Below are positions 18,887 through 28,460 of a stretch of DNA of 49,357 bases, piece by piece. The notes below the pieces were generated by a model. It was not told where the DNA came from. It did not search any database and saw nothing but the letters and a program-made list of their open reading frames with translations. Made by a program: the position numbers and the translations under genes. Origin of the DNA: a virus; IMG/VR virus record IMGVR_UViG_3300022750_000017, positions 1-49,357 of that record; one strand, written 5' to 3'. Each line of letters opens with the position of its first letter. Within the stretch, counting starts at the first letter, position 1.

Positions 18887-20281
18887 CTAGAAATAGCTCT
18901 CGTAGCGTGTATCGTTCGATTGGCCCGACCCGTAACCACTCTGCCCAGTTGCTCGTTTCCAAGCATCGCTATTTTGAGTAGTTGTGTTCATTACGCCATT
19001 AGAGCCTTGTATCATAACGCCCCCATTAGGAGCAACCCCAAGAACAGTTCCAACCTGCGGCTGGGCGGGCTGCTGCGGCTGAAATGTGTTCGAACCTTGC
19101 ACCAGAACGTTAAGCGGCGCTCTGGCTAGGGCCATAGACTGGGCTTGAGCGGGCTGGGCGTTAAGCATGGCTGGGCGCTGCTGCTGGACAGCTTGCACAG
19201 GAGCGACAGCCTGCGGCCTAGGCGTCATTGGGCGACGGACAGGCATGGGAGGCAAGGGGGCGGTTTGAACCGGCTGCACAGCCTGCGTTGGGGGATTGAG
19301 TGCCGTGGCGTTGTATGAGGCTTGCCTTGCCAGAGCATCACGAGATAGCCCACCGCTTTGAACAGCAGCGCCGGTTGCTGACGGGTTGAAGCCCAAAGGC
19401 ACGGCAGAGCTAGGCATTAGCCTCTCAGCAGTCTTGGGGGCGCTTGCAGGACCCGGAACACTAGCAACCACCTGCCCGCGCTCTTGCCCCGCGAAAGATT
19501 GATTACCGCCAATGGATAGAGCAGCCCTCCGAGCCGCAGCCGACGATGAATTAGCCGTCACTGGAACCGAGCTAACAGGGGCGCGTTCTTGACCCGCAAA
19601 CGTTTGATTGCCGCCCATGCTTAAAGCGGCGCGTCTCGCTGCGTCGGCTACGGATGGTCCCGCTATGGATCGGGATTGCACAACCCTGTTTGATGGTCCT
19701 TGCCCTGTCGTCGGTATCTGCGCCACAGTGGTCGCCGTGCCCTGCATCGTCATAGGCGTAACGCGGTTGCCCTCACGGATAGCATATTGGTTCAATGCAG
19801 CTTGTAGATTGGTGTTGCCACCGGATGGCGATGTGACCTGACGCAGCGCACCACCAGCCGCGCTCATCTGTGCCGGGGTCGGTGCAACGGGTGCCCGCCT
19901 GGGCACTGGCTGCGACGAATAGAAGTTATGCCCCCCACCTTGCATTGTTGGCTGCATGCCTCTAGCCCATGATGGCTGCGAGATAGTGCCGGGTGCATAA
20001 TAATGATCCGCGCCGCGCGTAGGGTCGTCTGCGCCCTGAGCCAACGCCCAAGCCGCCTGTGCCGCCGAAACAGCGTTAGGATCGCTCTGTGCCGCCCTAG
20101 CCGCAGGGCCGGGGTTGGAATATCCGGTGTACTGAGCAGGTTGCCTAACCACCTGTTCAGGCGTCAACCCCCGGATAGCCGAACGGTTGAGAATGGTTTC
20201 CCCGACAAGACGCATTCCCTCCTCACCCTGCCCCAAGGCTTCGGCAATAAGGGTATTGATAATGTCTTGCTCAGATGCCAT
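18887..20281 (-). CDS. SleB-like cell wall hydrolase with repetitive tail
   Basis: The 464-residue protein begins with a SleB/Hydrolase_2-like domain (INTLIAEALGQGEEGMRLVG, ILNRS, then GADHYYAPGTISQPSWARGM, about 1-125), which cuts peptidoglycan. The rest is Ala/Gln/Pro-rich, with repeats of AARRAALSxGGNQxFAGQER near 215 and 255. It is probably a virion enzyme that opens the wall during entry. Repeats and low complexity are typical for ejected proteins. Confidence 0.75.
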   Translation of the reverse strand: MASEQDIINTLIAEALGQGEEGMRLVGETILNRSAIRGLTPEQVVRQPAQYTGYSNPGPAARAAQSDPNAVSAAQAAWALAQGADDPTRGADHYYAPGTISQPSWARGMQPTMQGGGHNFYSSQPVPRRAPVAPTPAQMSAAGGALRQVTSPSGGNTNLQAALNQYAIREGNRVTPMTMQGTATTVAQIPTTGQGPSNRVVQSRSIAGPSVADAARRAALSMGGNQTFAGQERAPVSSVPVTANSSSAAARRAALSIGGNQSFAGQERGQVVASVPGPASAPKTAERLMPSSAVPLGFNPSATGAAVQSGGLSRDALARQASYNATALNPPTQAVQPVQTAPLPPMPVRRPMTPRPQAVAPVQAVQQQRPAMLNAQPAQAQSMALARAPLNVLVQGSNTFQPQQPAQPQVGTVLGVAPNGGVMIQGSNGVMNTTTQNSDAWKRATGQSGYGSGQSNDTRYESYF

Positions 20282-20309
20282 TATGGGGCCTCAAGGAGAA
20301 AAGGTAGAA

Positions 20310-20432
20310 ATGGCTAAAACAGATTGGGTCTACTGCGTTATGGTTTGGGGGCCGATAACTGCTCTTGCTGGTATCCAAGGTTGGATGACCGGGGATAGCG
20401 TTATGATGGTTCTTGGTTGGCTTAGTCATTGA
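20310..20432 (+). CDS. Lone plus-strand membrane protein in the late region
   Basis: A 40-residue ORF runs opposite to all surrounding genes. It has AAGGAG and a second AAGG upstream of ATG 20310, and a product with two hydrophobic stretches (VYCVMVWGPITALAGIQGW and SVMMVLGWLSH). It fills a gap of 145 bases between two late genes that are otherwise packed, and its TGA touches the end of the next gene. No clear promoter is seen. Confidence 0.45.
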   Translation: MAKTDWVYCVMVWGPITALAGIQGWMTGDSVMMVLGWLSH

Positions 20433-22168
20433 TCGTAGGAGCCTTGAGCGGCTAGTGCACGGGCTATAGCGTTTGTCATGTTACCCCCATATCCTTGACC
20501 CGGCAATATTGCTTGGTTGGTCAAATATTTACGGCCACCAGAACTCAGTAAAGCTTTTCCCACCGCACTTGGCACAGCAACGCCTGCTAACCCGCCTGCG
20601 ATAGCTGCTAATGGGTTACCGCCACCAGCAGCGCCACCTAGCAAAGTACCCGCAATAGCAGGACCGCTGGCGAAGATGTTCTGAGCAGCAGACCGCGTAG
20701 CTGTCCCCGAGTTGGGAAGCGGTGTCATAGCCGCTACGCCATTGCGGGCAAGTTCTGCAAAATCACCCTGACCGCGAACGTAGCCACGGCGGCTCTGCTG
20801 TTGGGCAGCACTTCTGAGTTGGGCAGGGCTCAGCAGTCCTAGGGCCGTATTTTCACCGGCACCAGAAGCCGCTTTCTCTATGACAAGAAAGTTTCTGTAT
20901 TGGTTGCGGACATCTTTCCATGCGGGGATATCGTCAGGGTTTGCAACTGCAAGGTATCGTTCTACAGAGTCATCAAGAGAGCTTTGAATATCTCCTAATG
21001 CCTGTGCCAACTCTGGCTTTGTAGTACGGCGCATATCATTGCCGATACGAGACCGGATTGACTGGTATTGATCACCAGTCATAATAGGCTGACCAGCCGG
21101 GCTCTTAGCTGCGTGATCGTAAATCTCGTTTATGTACCTCTCTACAGCCGGAGCAGCGCTGCCTTCAAGAAGGTTTTTATAGCTGTCGATTGTATTATCA
21201 AGATCAGCCATTAACGTCTGGTCTACAGGGACAATGGCGTTAGACGCTAAGCGGTCGAACTCCGAACCAATGGTTCTATATGCGTTATCCAAAACCTCCG
21301 GAGTAGCCCTAGGAGCGCTAACACCGATACGGTCAAGAGCAGCGCTGGTGAACTGCTCACCCTGCTTATCCATAAACGCCTGCGCGTTCGCCCCGCCTAA
21401 CTCGCTCTCCATAGCCTTCAGGCGGGGAGAGCCAGTCGCTTGCCCTGCCGTAAGTTCAACACCCTCACCTTGCAAAGCTTTAATCACAGCCAAACGTTCC
21501 GGTGCAATGGGATTTGGAGTTATTGCCCTTCGTCCACCTTCAATCAAACCAGCGCCGACACCAAGGCCAATGCCTTGACCAACCATGTCAGCAAGAGGAT
21601 TGCCAGGGAAAGCTTCATTAGCAACACCAGCGCCAAGGCCAGAAGCTGTAGTAAGTCCAAGTTCAGCTCCTCCCTGCATCAGCGCCTGTGCTACGCTACC
21701 TGCCCTACCCGCAGTGCCAGCCATAGGAAGAATGTTTGCACCAATTTCGTTGCCGATGCGCCGCACAACGCGACCCGCGCCGTCTTGCGATGGTGCGGAT
21801 ACCGCGCCTGTGTTATCTCCGAAATTCCGAAAGCTTTGGCCCATATCAGGTAGAACAGAACTTTCGGGATACGCAAAATCACCACCCATGGCATTGCCGA
21901 TAGCAGGGCCGATAGAGCGCAAGCCCATTTCGATGCTATTAGGGATGCTGAGGAAATTGGCCGCTCCTTCGGTCATACCGGATGCAAGCTGAGGAAACAA
22001 ACCTTCCCGCTGCGGCTGTTGAGGCGCAGCACTAACCGGGGCCTCTAATGGCGCAGCAGCAGGAGCGCCCCCGCCGAACTCTTGCTGCAATACAGCTTCA
22101 ATATCAGCGTCAGCCATCCCATCAGGGAACTGAGCAATAGACCCGTCAGGCAGTCTAATTTCAATCAT
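20426..22168 (-). CDS. Ejection / internal virion protein, 580 aa
   Basis: The protein begins with a short GxIAQFPDGMxDADIEAVLQ domain that I recognise from phage internal virion proteins. It continues as an Ala/Gly-rich helical protein with hydrophobic glycine-zipper stretches (AGTLLGGAAGGGNPLAAIAG near the C-terminus). Proteins like this are ejected with the genome and help DNA cross the envelope. Function assigned by composition and place. Confidence 0.7.
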   Translation of the reverse strand: MIEIRLPDGSIAQFPDGMADADIEAVLQQEFGGGAPAAAPLEAPVSAAPQQPQREGLFPQLASGMTEGAANFLSIPNSIEMGLRSIGPAIGNAMGGDFAYPESSVLPDMGQSFRNFGDNTGAVSAPSQDGAGRVVRRIGNEIGANILPMAGTAGRAGSVAQALMQGGAELGLTTASGLGAGVANEAFPGNPLADMVGQGIGLGVGAGLIEGGRRAITPNPIAPERLAVIKALQGEGVELTAGQATGSPRLKAMESELGGANAQAFMDKQGEQFTSAALDRIGVSAPRATPEVLDNAYRTIGSEFDRLASNAIVPVDQTLMADLDNTIDSYKNLLEGSAAPAVERYINEIYDHAAKSPAGQPIMTGDQYQSIRSRIGNDMRRTTKPELAQALGDIQSSLDDSVERYLAVANPDDIPAWKDVRNQYRNFLVIEKAASGAGENTALGLLSPAQLRSAAQQQSRRGYVRGQGDFAELARNGVAAMTPLPNSGTATRSAAQNIFASGPAIAGTLLGGAAGGGNPLAAIAGGLAGVAVPSAVGKALLSSGGRKYLTNQAILPGQGYGGNMTNAIARALAAQGSYDQ

Positions 22169-23292
22169 TCTAGACGGCCTGTGGTTGGGTTAAAGACGCG
22201 AACTTGAGGGGCAGGAGCGGCTTCTGCAGGGATAGAACTAGAGCCCACTGGAAGTCGTCGCTGCATGGCTGCAACGTCACGTTCTTTTTGTTCGATGAAT
22301 GCGTCAAGGATAGCCTTCTTTTCAGGAGGTGACTTATTAGGATCACCCAAAGTTGCCCGCAAGCTTGCGCCTTCTTGAACGGTAAACGCAGCACCGAACG
22401 TATCCCTCAGCAATGGAAGAACTTGGTTGTCAACAATGGCAATGTAGCTGGATCGGTCAATAGCACCTTGACCAACAGGCAAGCCCATTTGACGCTTAAC
22501 ATCATCCATAACTTGACCGCCTAGGGTGTAGGTGGCCGTGTCGGCAAGGCTGGTGAGGGTGTCAATTGTCGAGCGCAGCCCTGGCATTTTACTCTGAACG
22601 CTTTGGAACAACGCAGCATTCTCGGCGTCTGTCTTGCCGTTTGCCGTGCCCGTAGCCGTATCGTAAGCTGGCGTCTGGTTGTCGATAGCAATAGGACCGC
22701 CAAGGACTTGGCCGGGGTTGGCCGGGTCCTGCGTCACAAACCCTGTCCCGATATTAAGCGGCGAATTAGACCGCTTCATCGTCAGATACTGCGACTGCTG
22801 ATCAGGGGGGAGGCTGCTATAATACTGCCATTCTTGAACATTCGAAGGCAATGTAGACCCAGCCAAGGCCGGGTTATTAGCCGAATTAATCTGAGCCTGC
22901 TTAAGCTGCAAGTCCAACTGATACCCAGGGTCCTCTTGCCGCAGGTTATTATTTAGCAAAGCCTCAGCCACCCCAGCCTGACCCGGTGTTGCCCATGCCG
23001 CCGATGGGTCCATAAGCGCCGCTGCAATGCTGTCGGTGGATGCACCAGAGCCAAGGCCGGAGAACAGTGCACTCGCAGCCTCACGCCCCTGCGCTTCAGA
23101 TGCGTCAGCACGGCTGTTCAGCAGCGAACCCGACGCAGCAGAGCCAACCTGACCCAAAGCGCCCCAGAACCCTTGAGCTTGTGGCTGCGCGGTCATTAGG
23201 GCTTCCGCGATCTTTTGCTCCCGTGCCACTTCCTGCGGGCTACGGGGCTTGCCGTCTTTCCAGATGAACGGGCTAGCGATTGCCTGGACCAT
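22165..23292 (-). CDS. Probable internal virion protein, 375 aa
   Basis: The protein is helical, Ala/Gln-rich, with no membrane segment. The region around residues 225-325 (LRSTIDTLTSLADTATYTLG, then LPLLRDTFGAAFTVQEGASL) resembles a domain seen in several phage ejection proteins. It lies between the S74 fibre and the 580-residue ejection protein, overlapping the latter by ATGA. Confidence 0.65.
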   Translation of the reverse strand: MVQAIASPFIWKDGKPRSPQEVAREQKIAEALMTAQPQAQGFWGALGQVGSAASGSLLNSRADASEAQGREAASALFSGLGSGASTDSIAAALMDPSAAWATPGQAGVAEALLNNNLRQEDPGYQLDLQLKQAQINSANNPALAGSTLPSNVQEWQYYSSLPPDQQSQYLTMKRSNSPLNIGTGFVTQDPANPGQVLGGPIAIDNQTPAYDTATGTANGKTDAENAALFQSVQSKMPGLRSTIDTLTSLADTATYTLGGQVMDDVKRQMGLPVGQGAIDRSSYIAIVDNQVLPLLRDTFGAAFTVQEGASLRATLGDPNKSPPEKKAILDAFIEQKERDVAAMQRRLPVGSSSIPAEAAPAPQVRVFNPTTGRLE

Positions 23293-24617
23293 TACTTAGC
23301 TCCCAATGCCATCGTGAGGCGGGGGTAGTTGACTTCCTTGTAGCCATCAGGGCGCGTCCGCACAGCGCTAGGAACCACTTTCTCGGCCTCTTGCGCCATA
23401 ACGCCAATCTGAGGCTTGTCGTCGCCCTTATAGGTGTAGCTGTAAATCCCGACGCCCTTAGCCATGGAACCGAGTTTCTTGATATCTTTTTTAGCGCGGC
23501 GATCTGATAGAACGAAAGGCAGAGCAGCGCCCGCAGCCTGACCGATACCGCCCCACATATTATTGTTGGAAGCCAACTGCTGCTGATACTGCCCATTGAT
23601 GAGGCCCGCTACGTCAGTCCCGCCCACCGAAGTCTGCGGCGTGTTACCAAATTGCGGAGGCGCAACCTGCCCGCCGCTCATCAGCGATGACTGCTCATTG
23701 AGCAACTGGTTACGGCGCACCACATCGTTAGCCAACTGGCTATCCTGCAGGCCATTATTGCCCTGAGTGACCGCCATGCCGTTTTGGAACATTTGCTGAT
23801 TAGCACCATTCGCAAACTGCGCCGAGCTAAGGTTCTGCCCATACTGCTGCGCCTGCGCTGAATTAGCGAACTGCGCATTGTTAGCGTTCTGGCCGTACTG
23901 CTGAGCCTGAGCCGAGTTGGCAAAGTTCCCGCTGTTGAGGTCGAGCTGCTGGAGCCGGTTCTGCTCTTGCCCAGCATTGATGGTAATGCCTAGGCGCGCA
24001 TCGTTCACGTTGCGGTTTTGCGCATCCATGGCGGTATTCCATGCCGTAGACCCGACGCGAACGCCTTGGTTAGCAAGCTGCTGTTCCATGCGTTGGCGGT
24101 CCTGCTCAAGCTGAGGATTATAACGCTGAAACAAAGCGTTTTCGACATCCTGAACGCGACCCCAGGTATCCTGCCCGCCAAGGCTAGTCTGGATTTGCCC
24201 CGCATTGGCAATTTGCTTCTGGATCGCGCCGCCACTCCCCACGCCCGTCTGAAGCTTTGGAGCGCCGCCGAACTGCTGATATTGCGGGTTATAGACGCTC
24301 TGCCCTAGCTGTGCGCCAAGTTTGTCAAGCTGACCGTTGGCAATATTGGCAATGCCCTGCTGCGTTTTCTGTGTGGTATCGAAAAGCTGCTGCTGACCGG
24401 GCGAAAGCGTGGTGTTCTGCGTGAACTGCGGAATATTGTACGTCTTGCCATCAGGGCCGGTGACGGCGTTGTTCCCGGTAACGCTAGACGATACCGACCC
24501 CCATGGCGTGTTCTGGTTGGGCTGGTTTAGATAGGCTTGGGAAAGGGCAGTGCCGATATTGCTCGAAGTCTGAGCCGCTGCGGTATTTGTTGCACTGGGG
24601 GCTTTTGGAGCGCACAT
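23292..24617 (-). CDS. Virion protein with C-terminal S74 chaperone domain
   Basis: The 441-residue protein has an Asn/Gln-rich body, including tandem repeats of ANSAQAQQYGQN, and ends in a peptidase S74 intramolecular chaperone. The S74 dyad appears as SDRRAK (Ser and Lys five apart, about residues 369-374), followed by YSYTYKGDDKPQIGVMAQEA. S74 domains help fibres trimerise and then cut themselves off. The repeat region probably forms a fibrous stalk. Confidence 0.8.
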   Translation of the reverse strand: MCAPKAPSATNTAAAQTSSNIGTALSQAYLNQPNQNTPWGSVSSSVTGNNAVTGPDGKTYNIPQFTQNTTLSPGQQQLFDTTQKTQQGIANIANGQLDKLGAQLGQSVYNPQYQQFGGAPKLQTGVGSGGAIQKQIANAGQIQTSLGGQDTWGRVQDVENALFQRYNPQLEQDRQRMEQQLANQGVRVGSTAWNTAMDAQNRNVNDARLGITINAGQEQNRLQQLDLNSGNFANSAQAQQYGQNANNAQFANSAQAQQYGQNLSSAQFANGANQQMFQNGMAVTQGNNGLQDSQLANDVVRRNQLLNEQSSLMSGGQVAPPQFGNTPQTSVGGTDVAGLINGQYQQQLASNNNMWGGIGQAAGAALPFVLSDRRAKKDIKKLGSMAKGVGIYSYTYKGDDKPQIGVMAQEAEKVVPSAVRTRPDGYKEVNYPRLTMALGAK

Positions 24618-24618
24618 G

Positions 24619-25092
24619 TCAGTTGCCTTGCTCGAAATGATACGTCATGATTTGGGCAACGGGCTTAAAACCCATCCTACCCCATATTTTCCCCACCCTC
24701 AAGTCCGTGACAGGGCTAATCAAGATGCGCTTGACGCCTAGCCCCTTCAGAACATCCATAATGAACCGGACTAGCTTTTTCCCCGTGCCGTTCCGATGCT
24801 CTGGCAGCATGTAAATAGTGTCCTCCGTTGCGATCATTTCGCTGTTATGCATGTCCAAGCAAACCCATACATTGCTATAACCCACAACCGTTTCGTTTTC
24901 TACAACAATGAACGTCAATAGTTCGCCGCTGTCGAACGCTGCGAAATAGCGGTCTAACTGCGGATTGTAGTCACCGATGGCAATGCCGTCGCCCGCTAGC
25001 CGCGCCTGCATCTCCGCATAGTGCTGCTTATACAAAGGCTCAAGAACAGGGTGAAACTCCCGCCCATTGACCATGTGGAACACATAGCTCAA
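24619..25092 (-). CDS. GNAT-family acetyltransferase
   Basis: The 157-residue protein has the GNAT acetyl-CoA site PEHRNGTGKKLVRF (about 98-111), a preceding strand (EDTIYMLP) and a C-terminal WGRMGFKPV. It lies between the DNA stabilisation and fibre genes. Its substrate, which could be a virion or host protein, cannot be told from the sequence. Confidence 0.85.
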   Translation of the reverse strand: MSYVFHMVNGREFHPVLEPLYKQHYAEMQARLAGDGIAIGDYNPQLDRYFAAFDSGELLTFIVVENETVVGYSNVWVCLDMHNSEMIATEDTIYMLPEHRNGTGKKLVRFIMDVLKGLGVKRILISPVTDLRVGKIWGRMGFKPVAQIMTYHFEQGN

Positions 25093-26690
25093 ATCACCAA
25101 TCCTCCGACTTCAAACGTACCCTCGACCGTCACCAATTCAGCGCGAGGCGGCGAACTTTGCCCCGATGTAAGCTGGATTTGCAGCGAATGCGTATAGCCT
25201 GACTTACCAACGCTGACCCAGCCAGTGCTTACCGTAAACGGTTCAATGCCGTTATCCCATTTGGCTTCGTCCCACTTCCCGTTGTCCCAAGTGTCAATGA
25301 CTTGTGGAGAGGTGGACACGTTAGGTGGGGAATCGATGTCGTCGCTATAGTTGGTGCCAAACGAAATCTTAAGATCGATGGCGTAACTGACGCGCGAGAT
25401 AGCCCGCGCCTGGATCAGTGTCTTATGCACACCCGGAGCGCCAAGGGATTCAGGATGGCCGACATATTTATGGTAGATCGGCATGCCACGGTCAAAGCCA
25501 GACAACTCAGCCCGCATGAGCTTACCGTCACTCGTACCGAAGTAAATCCCGCCGTCATGCTCCGTTAGGCACTGTGTGTCCCAACTGGTGTACTTGGCCC
25601 ATGCTCCTGTTTCTAGGTTAACGGCATAGCACCAACGCTTGTTAGCGTTAGTCGTTGGGCATGAAATATAGGCAACGTTCTGGCTTGCCCATTTCACGAT
25701 CTCCCATGGCAGGGCGCGCCGTTCCTGCACGTCCCGCACCCAATCGGGTTGGATAGCCTTGGAAACAGCGGACAGCGACAAGAACGATGGGGCTTTGGTC
25801 TGAATAGCCGACATCGGCACAATGCCAACCTCAGTCAAAACCAGCAAATCGCCGCCAACTTGTGTAAAGGCATTTTTGCCCAATGGCGGGGATGCGTCAT
25901 AGCGGCCCACCATCGTCCAGTCATCCATACCGGGCACTGACCCTTGGAAAACCGCGAACTCTCCCTCAGTGGACGCGAAAACAATCTTATCATCCATACC
26001 GTCCCCGCTATCCATCGACCATGTGGCAATGAACAGCAGAGAGCCGCCGCGCTTGAACGTGCCAAACAACGTAAACACCGAAGCCGCGCCAGCAATGCTA
26101 TCAACCGGCAGGTAATGCGCGTTAAGGCTGTCCTTTTCCACGAACCAAAGCCGGTTGCGGTATGGGTTCACTTGGCTGAGCGTCGATGTGACAACGCCGG
26201 TAATAGCCGGGGTGCTAACACCAGTTATAGCGGTCCAAGCTGCCCCATCGTACATTCGCAGCGAGTCAGTGCCGTTGACAGCGATAAGATAGTTCCCACC
26301 GATAGTGGCAAAGTTGGCAAATGAGTAATAGTTGCTCGTCTGCCCCGTCACGACAGGTGTGGGGGCGACGTTGGGATCAACCGGCAACGTCAGGTCATAG
26401 ATAGAGCCGCCACTTCCTGCAAACATGCGCCGCGACCCAAAGCCGATGTACGTCATCAGGCTTTCAAGCGACACACCTGACGCCGTGCCGTGAATGATGC
26501 TGCCAGCCCGTGCCCGGAGCCCTGTAGAAGCCGGAAACCAGTTCTCGCACACCTTTGCAGTGCCAGGAGCCGCCATGGCCGGGTTAGTCGCTGTAACCCA
26601 TCCGCCGATAGGCTGCGTGAACGTGACGTTCTGCGCCTGCATTTGCACCGATTGGTCTACCGCAACACGCCGTCCATTAAACCTTGGCAT
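25089..26690 (-). CDS. P22 gp10-like packaged DNA stabilisation protein
   Basis: Start ATG 26690 overlaps the upstream TAA (TAATG), giving 533 residues (MPRFNGRRVAVDQSVQMQAQ). The body is a beta-propeller-like series (FGSRRMFAGSGGSIYDL, GDDKIVFAS-type strands, HDGGIYFGTSDGKLMRAEL). Size, beta content and position after the tail accessory gene match the P22 gp10-type plug that closes the portal. Assigned by synteny and pattern. Confidence 0.7.
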   Translation of the reverse strand: MPRFNGRRVAVDQSVQMQAQNVTFTQPIGGWVTATNPAMAAPGTAKVCENWFPASTGLRARAGSIIHGTASGVSLESLMTYIGFGSRRMFAGSGGSIYDLTLPVDPNVAPTPVVTGQTSNYYSFANFATIGGNYLIAVNGTDSLRMYDGAAWTAITGVSTPAITGVVTSTLSQVNPYRNRLWFVEKDSLNAHYLPVDSIAGAASVFTLFGTFKRGGSLLFIATWSMDSGDGMDDKIVFASTEGEFAVFQGSVPGMDDWTMVGRYDASPPLGKNAFTQVGGDLLVLTEVGIVPMSAIQTKAPSFLSLSAVSKAIQPDWVRDVQERRALPWEIVKWASQNVAYISCPTTNANKRWCYAVNLETGAWAKYTSWDTQCLTEHDGGIYFGTSDGKLMRAELSGFDRGMPIYHKYVGHPESLGAPGVHKTLIQARAISRVSYAIDLKISFGTNYSDDIDSPPNVSTSPQVIDTWDNGKWDEAKWDNGIEPFTVSTGWVSVGKSGYTHSLQIQLTSGQSSPPRAELVTVEGTFEVGGLVI

Positions 26691-27394
26691 TACTCGAACC
26701 TCCACCATGAGGCGGGGTGGCGTCCACCATAGATAACCTGCGGGTTGCGGTCGGCAATGCGGCGCATCTGCAATGCGATCTGATATTCCTCCATTTCGGC
26801 AGCATAAGCTTGGCCGTGGGACTTTTTCCAGTTCCATATAATGCACAGCTTTAGCAGTCGCTCATCGAGCAAAAACGTATCGCTATCGGCTGCGAACTCT
26901 GGTTGCACAATACCGTCAACGGTGCGAACGATGTTACGGCTAATATAGCCCAACTTAACCGGCTGCAGGTCACCCAGAGCCGTGTTATTCGATCCGTCAT
27001 AGATGAAAATGGAGCCTCCGTAGACGGCCCAATAGCCTCCCCACATGCCTTGGCCGTCAGCTTGAGCGCCTACGATGGTGTTGAAGTCCTGCACGTACTG
27101 CAGTGAGCTATAGCTAAGGTCGCCAGCCCGGTAGAGTTTGGGGCTATCAATCAGTCTGTCAAAATCCGGGATAGTCGTCGCCACAGGCCATTCGGTCTGC
27201 ATGCCATCGCCGGTAATCGTGGCGATCTTGTTCAGCACCGACCAGTCAAACTCTTCCGCGATCTGCCGTGCCGACTCCTGAGCCGTCTCCCGCATCTCGA
27301 TAGAGGTACGATCTGACCCACCAAAAAGAGAGGTTGGCACCGGACTAATGCCAACCTTGGTTGCTACGCCTTGAACTACGGTCAGGATACTCAA
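26690..27394 (-). CDS. Tail accessory factor (P22 gp4-like), TTG start
   Basis: TTG 27394 gives MSILTVVQGVATKVGISPVP, which matches the usual start of this family, with AAGGGA seven to nine bases upstream; the longer frame overlaps the previous gene without a ribosome site. The 234-residue protein is helical at first (QIAEEFDWSVL) and then beta-rich, typical of head-tail connector adaptors that bind below the portal. Confidence 0.75.
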   Translation of the reverse strand: MSILTVVQGVATKVGISPVPTSLFGGSDRTSIEMRETAQESARQIAEEFDWSVLNKIATITGDGMQTEWPVATTIPDFDRLIDSPKLYRAGDLSYSSLQYVQDFNTIVGAQADGQGMWGGYWAVYGGSIFIYDGSNNTALGDLQPVKLGYISRNIVRTVDGIVQPEFAADSDTFLLDERLLKLCIIWNWKKSHGQAYAAEMEEYQIALQMRRIADRNPQVIYGGRHPASWWRFE

Positions 27395-27416
27395 GAGGCG
27401 TTCCCTTCTAGGGTTG

Positions 27417-28079
27417 TTAAGCGGCGGCGTCCTGCGCAAGCATGTTCAAGAGCGTAACGCGACTAGGCTGACCGCGTGGGCGCGAACCATGCTTGGCTGC
27501 AATAGCCTCTTTAAGTTCGTCGTCGGTGCGGGGGTCACTGTCGATGGTGGCGGGGGCATAAGCTTCGTTAACAATAGGCTTAAGCTGAGAGTTTTTAAGT
27601 GCAGCTAACTCGGCCTGCATAGCCAACAGTTGCGCCTGCAAGTCAGCAGCCGGGATATTGAAGCCCTGCGCCAGAAACTCCTGCGCCAATTCTTTAAGGC
27701 GATAGCCATGCCCGCCAAGCCGCGCAATATAGCGGTCATCGAACTGAGCCAGCCCCTCAATCGAGAAAATCTTGAGCGCACGAAGGTCGCTGATACGGGA
27801 TGGGTTCAGGAACGGAGCGCGCTCCAATGGGGTGCCGCCTGCGGTCTGAGAAGAACCCTGCTTGAACTGTGCGTACTGGTCTGACCAACGTTCAGCGTAG
27901 GTATATTCCTCGCCAAACTCCCCACGGCCAGCAATGTCTACGGCACGAAAAACTGGGACAGAACGGCTGTCACCAGCCTTGAGAACGCGGACGCAATCCT
28001 CACCCTCGTGCTGAAAAAACTGCGGCGTAATAGATGCTTCTTCGTTTGCCTTGAACGGCTGCAAAAATGGGTCTGCCAT
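27417..28079 (-). CDS. Virion-associated protein, 220 aa
   Basis: The protein starts MADPFLQPFKANEEASITPQ and carries a central GYRLKELAQEFLAQGF helix, a coiled-coil segment (LQAQLLAMQAELAALKNSQL, about 145-165) and a C-terminal SAP-like piece (DDELKEAIAAKHGSRPRGQP). Its position between the decoration-like protein and the tail adaptor suggests a head protein. Exact role unknown. Confidence 0.65.
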   Translation of the reverse strand: MADPFLQPFKANEEASITPQFFQHEGEDCVRVLKAGDSRSVPVFRAVDIAGRGEFGEEYTYAERWSDQYAQFKQGSSQTAGGTPLERAPFLNPSRISDLRALKIFSIEGLAQFDDRYIARLGGHGYRLKELAQEFLAQGFNIPAADLQAQLLAMQAELAALKNSQLKPIVNEAYAPATIDSDPRTDDELKEAIAAKHGSRPRGQPSRVTLLNMLAQDAAA

Positions 28080-28139
28080 GGGTTATCCTTATGTCTGAGG
28101 TAAGGTAGAAGGGCGCGACCGAAGTCGCGCCCTGTGTTA

Positions 28140-28448
28140 TTAAGCGTCCTTGCCGGGAAGGCCAAGCGAACGCGCATAAAAGAATGCGTTGATCGGAATA
28201 GCCGCGACAGGGGTTACATAGCCACCAGCGCCCGCAGTAGCGACCCAAGTGGTTTCGTTGATCGTGATTGCAGTGCCAGCGGTAGCGAAAGCTGCGCCAG
28301 CCTTGACAAACACGTAGTAGTGGCCGTCCGAGCCAAGTTCAGGATTGCCGAGCATCGGGGACGTATCGACGCCCTGAAGATCGAAAAACTGAACAGTATC
28401 GAACTGATCGACATCGGGGCCAAGGTTAGGAGTCGTGCGAAATGCCAT
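28140..28448 (-). CDS. Possible head decoration protein
   Basis: The 102-residue beta-rich protein (YYVFVKAGAAFATAGTAITI) is encoded just after the coat gene and the inserted HNH gene. Size and location fit a capsid decoration or stabilising protein. No family recognised. Confidence 0.6.
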   Translation of the reverse strand: MAFRTTPNLGPDVDQFDTVQFFDLQGVDTSPMLGNPELGSDGHYYVFVKAGAAFATAGTAITINETTWVATAGAGGYVTPVAAIPINAFFYARSLGLPGKDA

Positions 28449-28460
28449 GATAGGAAGTCC

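Noticed and set aside
23820-23940. DNA tandem repeat in the S74 fibre gene
   Set aside because: The repeat (ANSAQAQQYGQN units) is explained by the protein's stalk repeats; no separate DNA element is needed.
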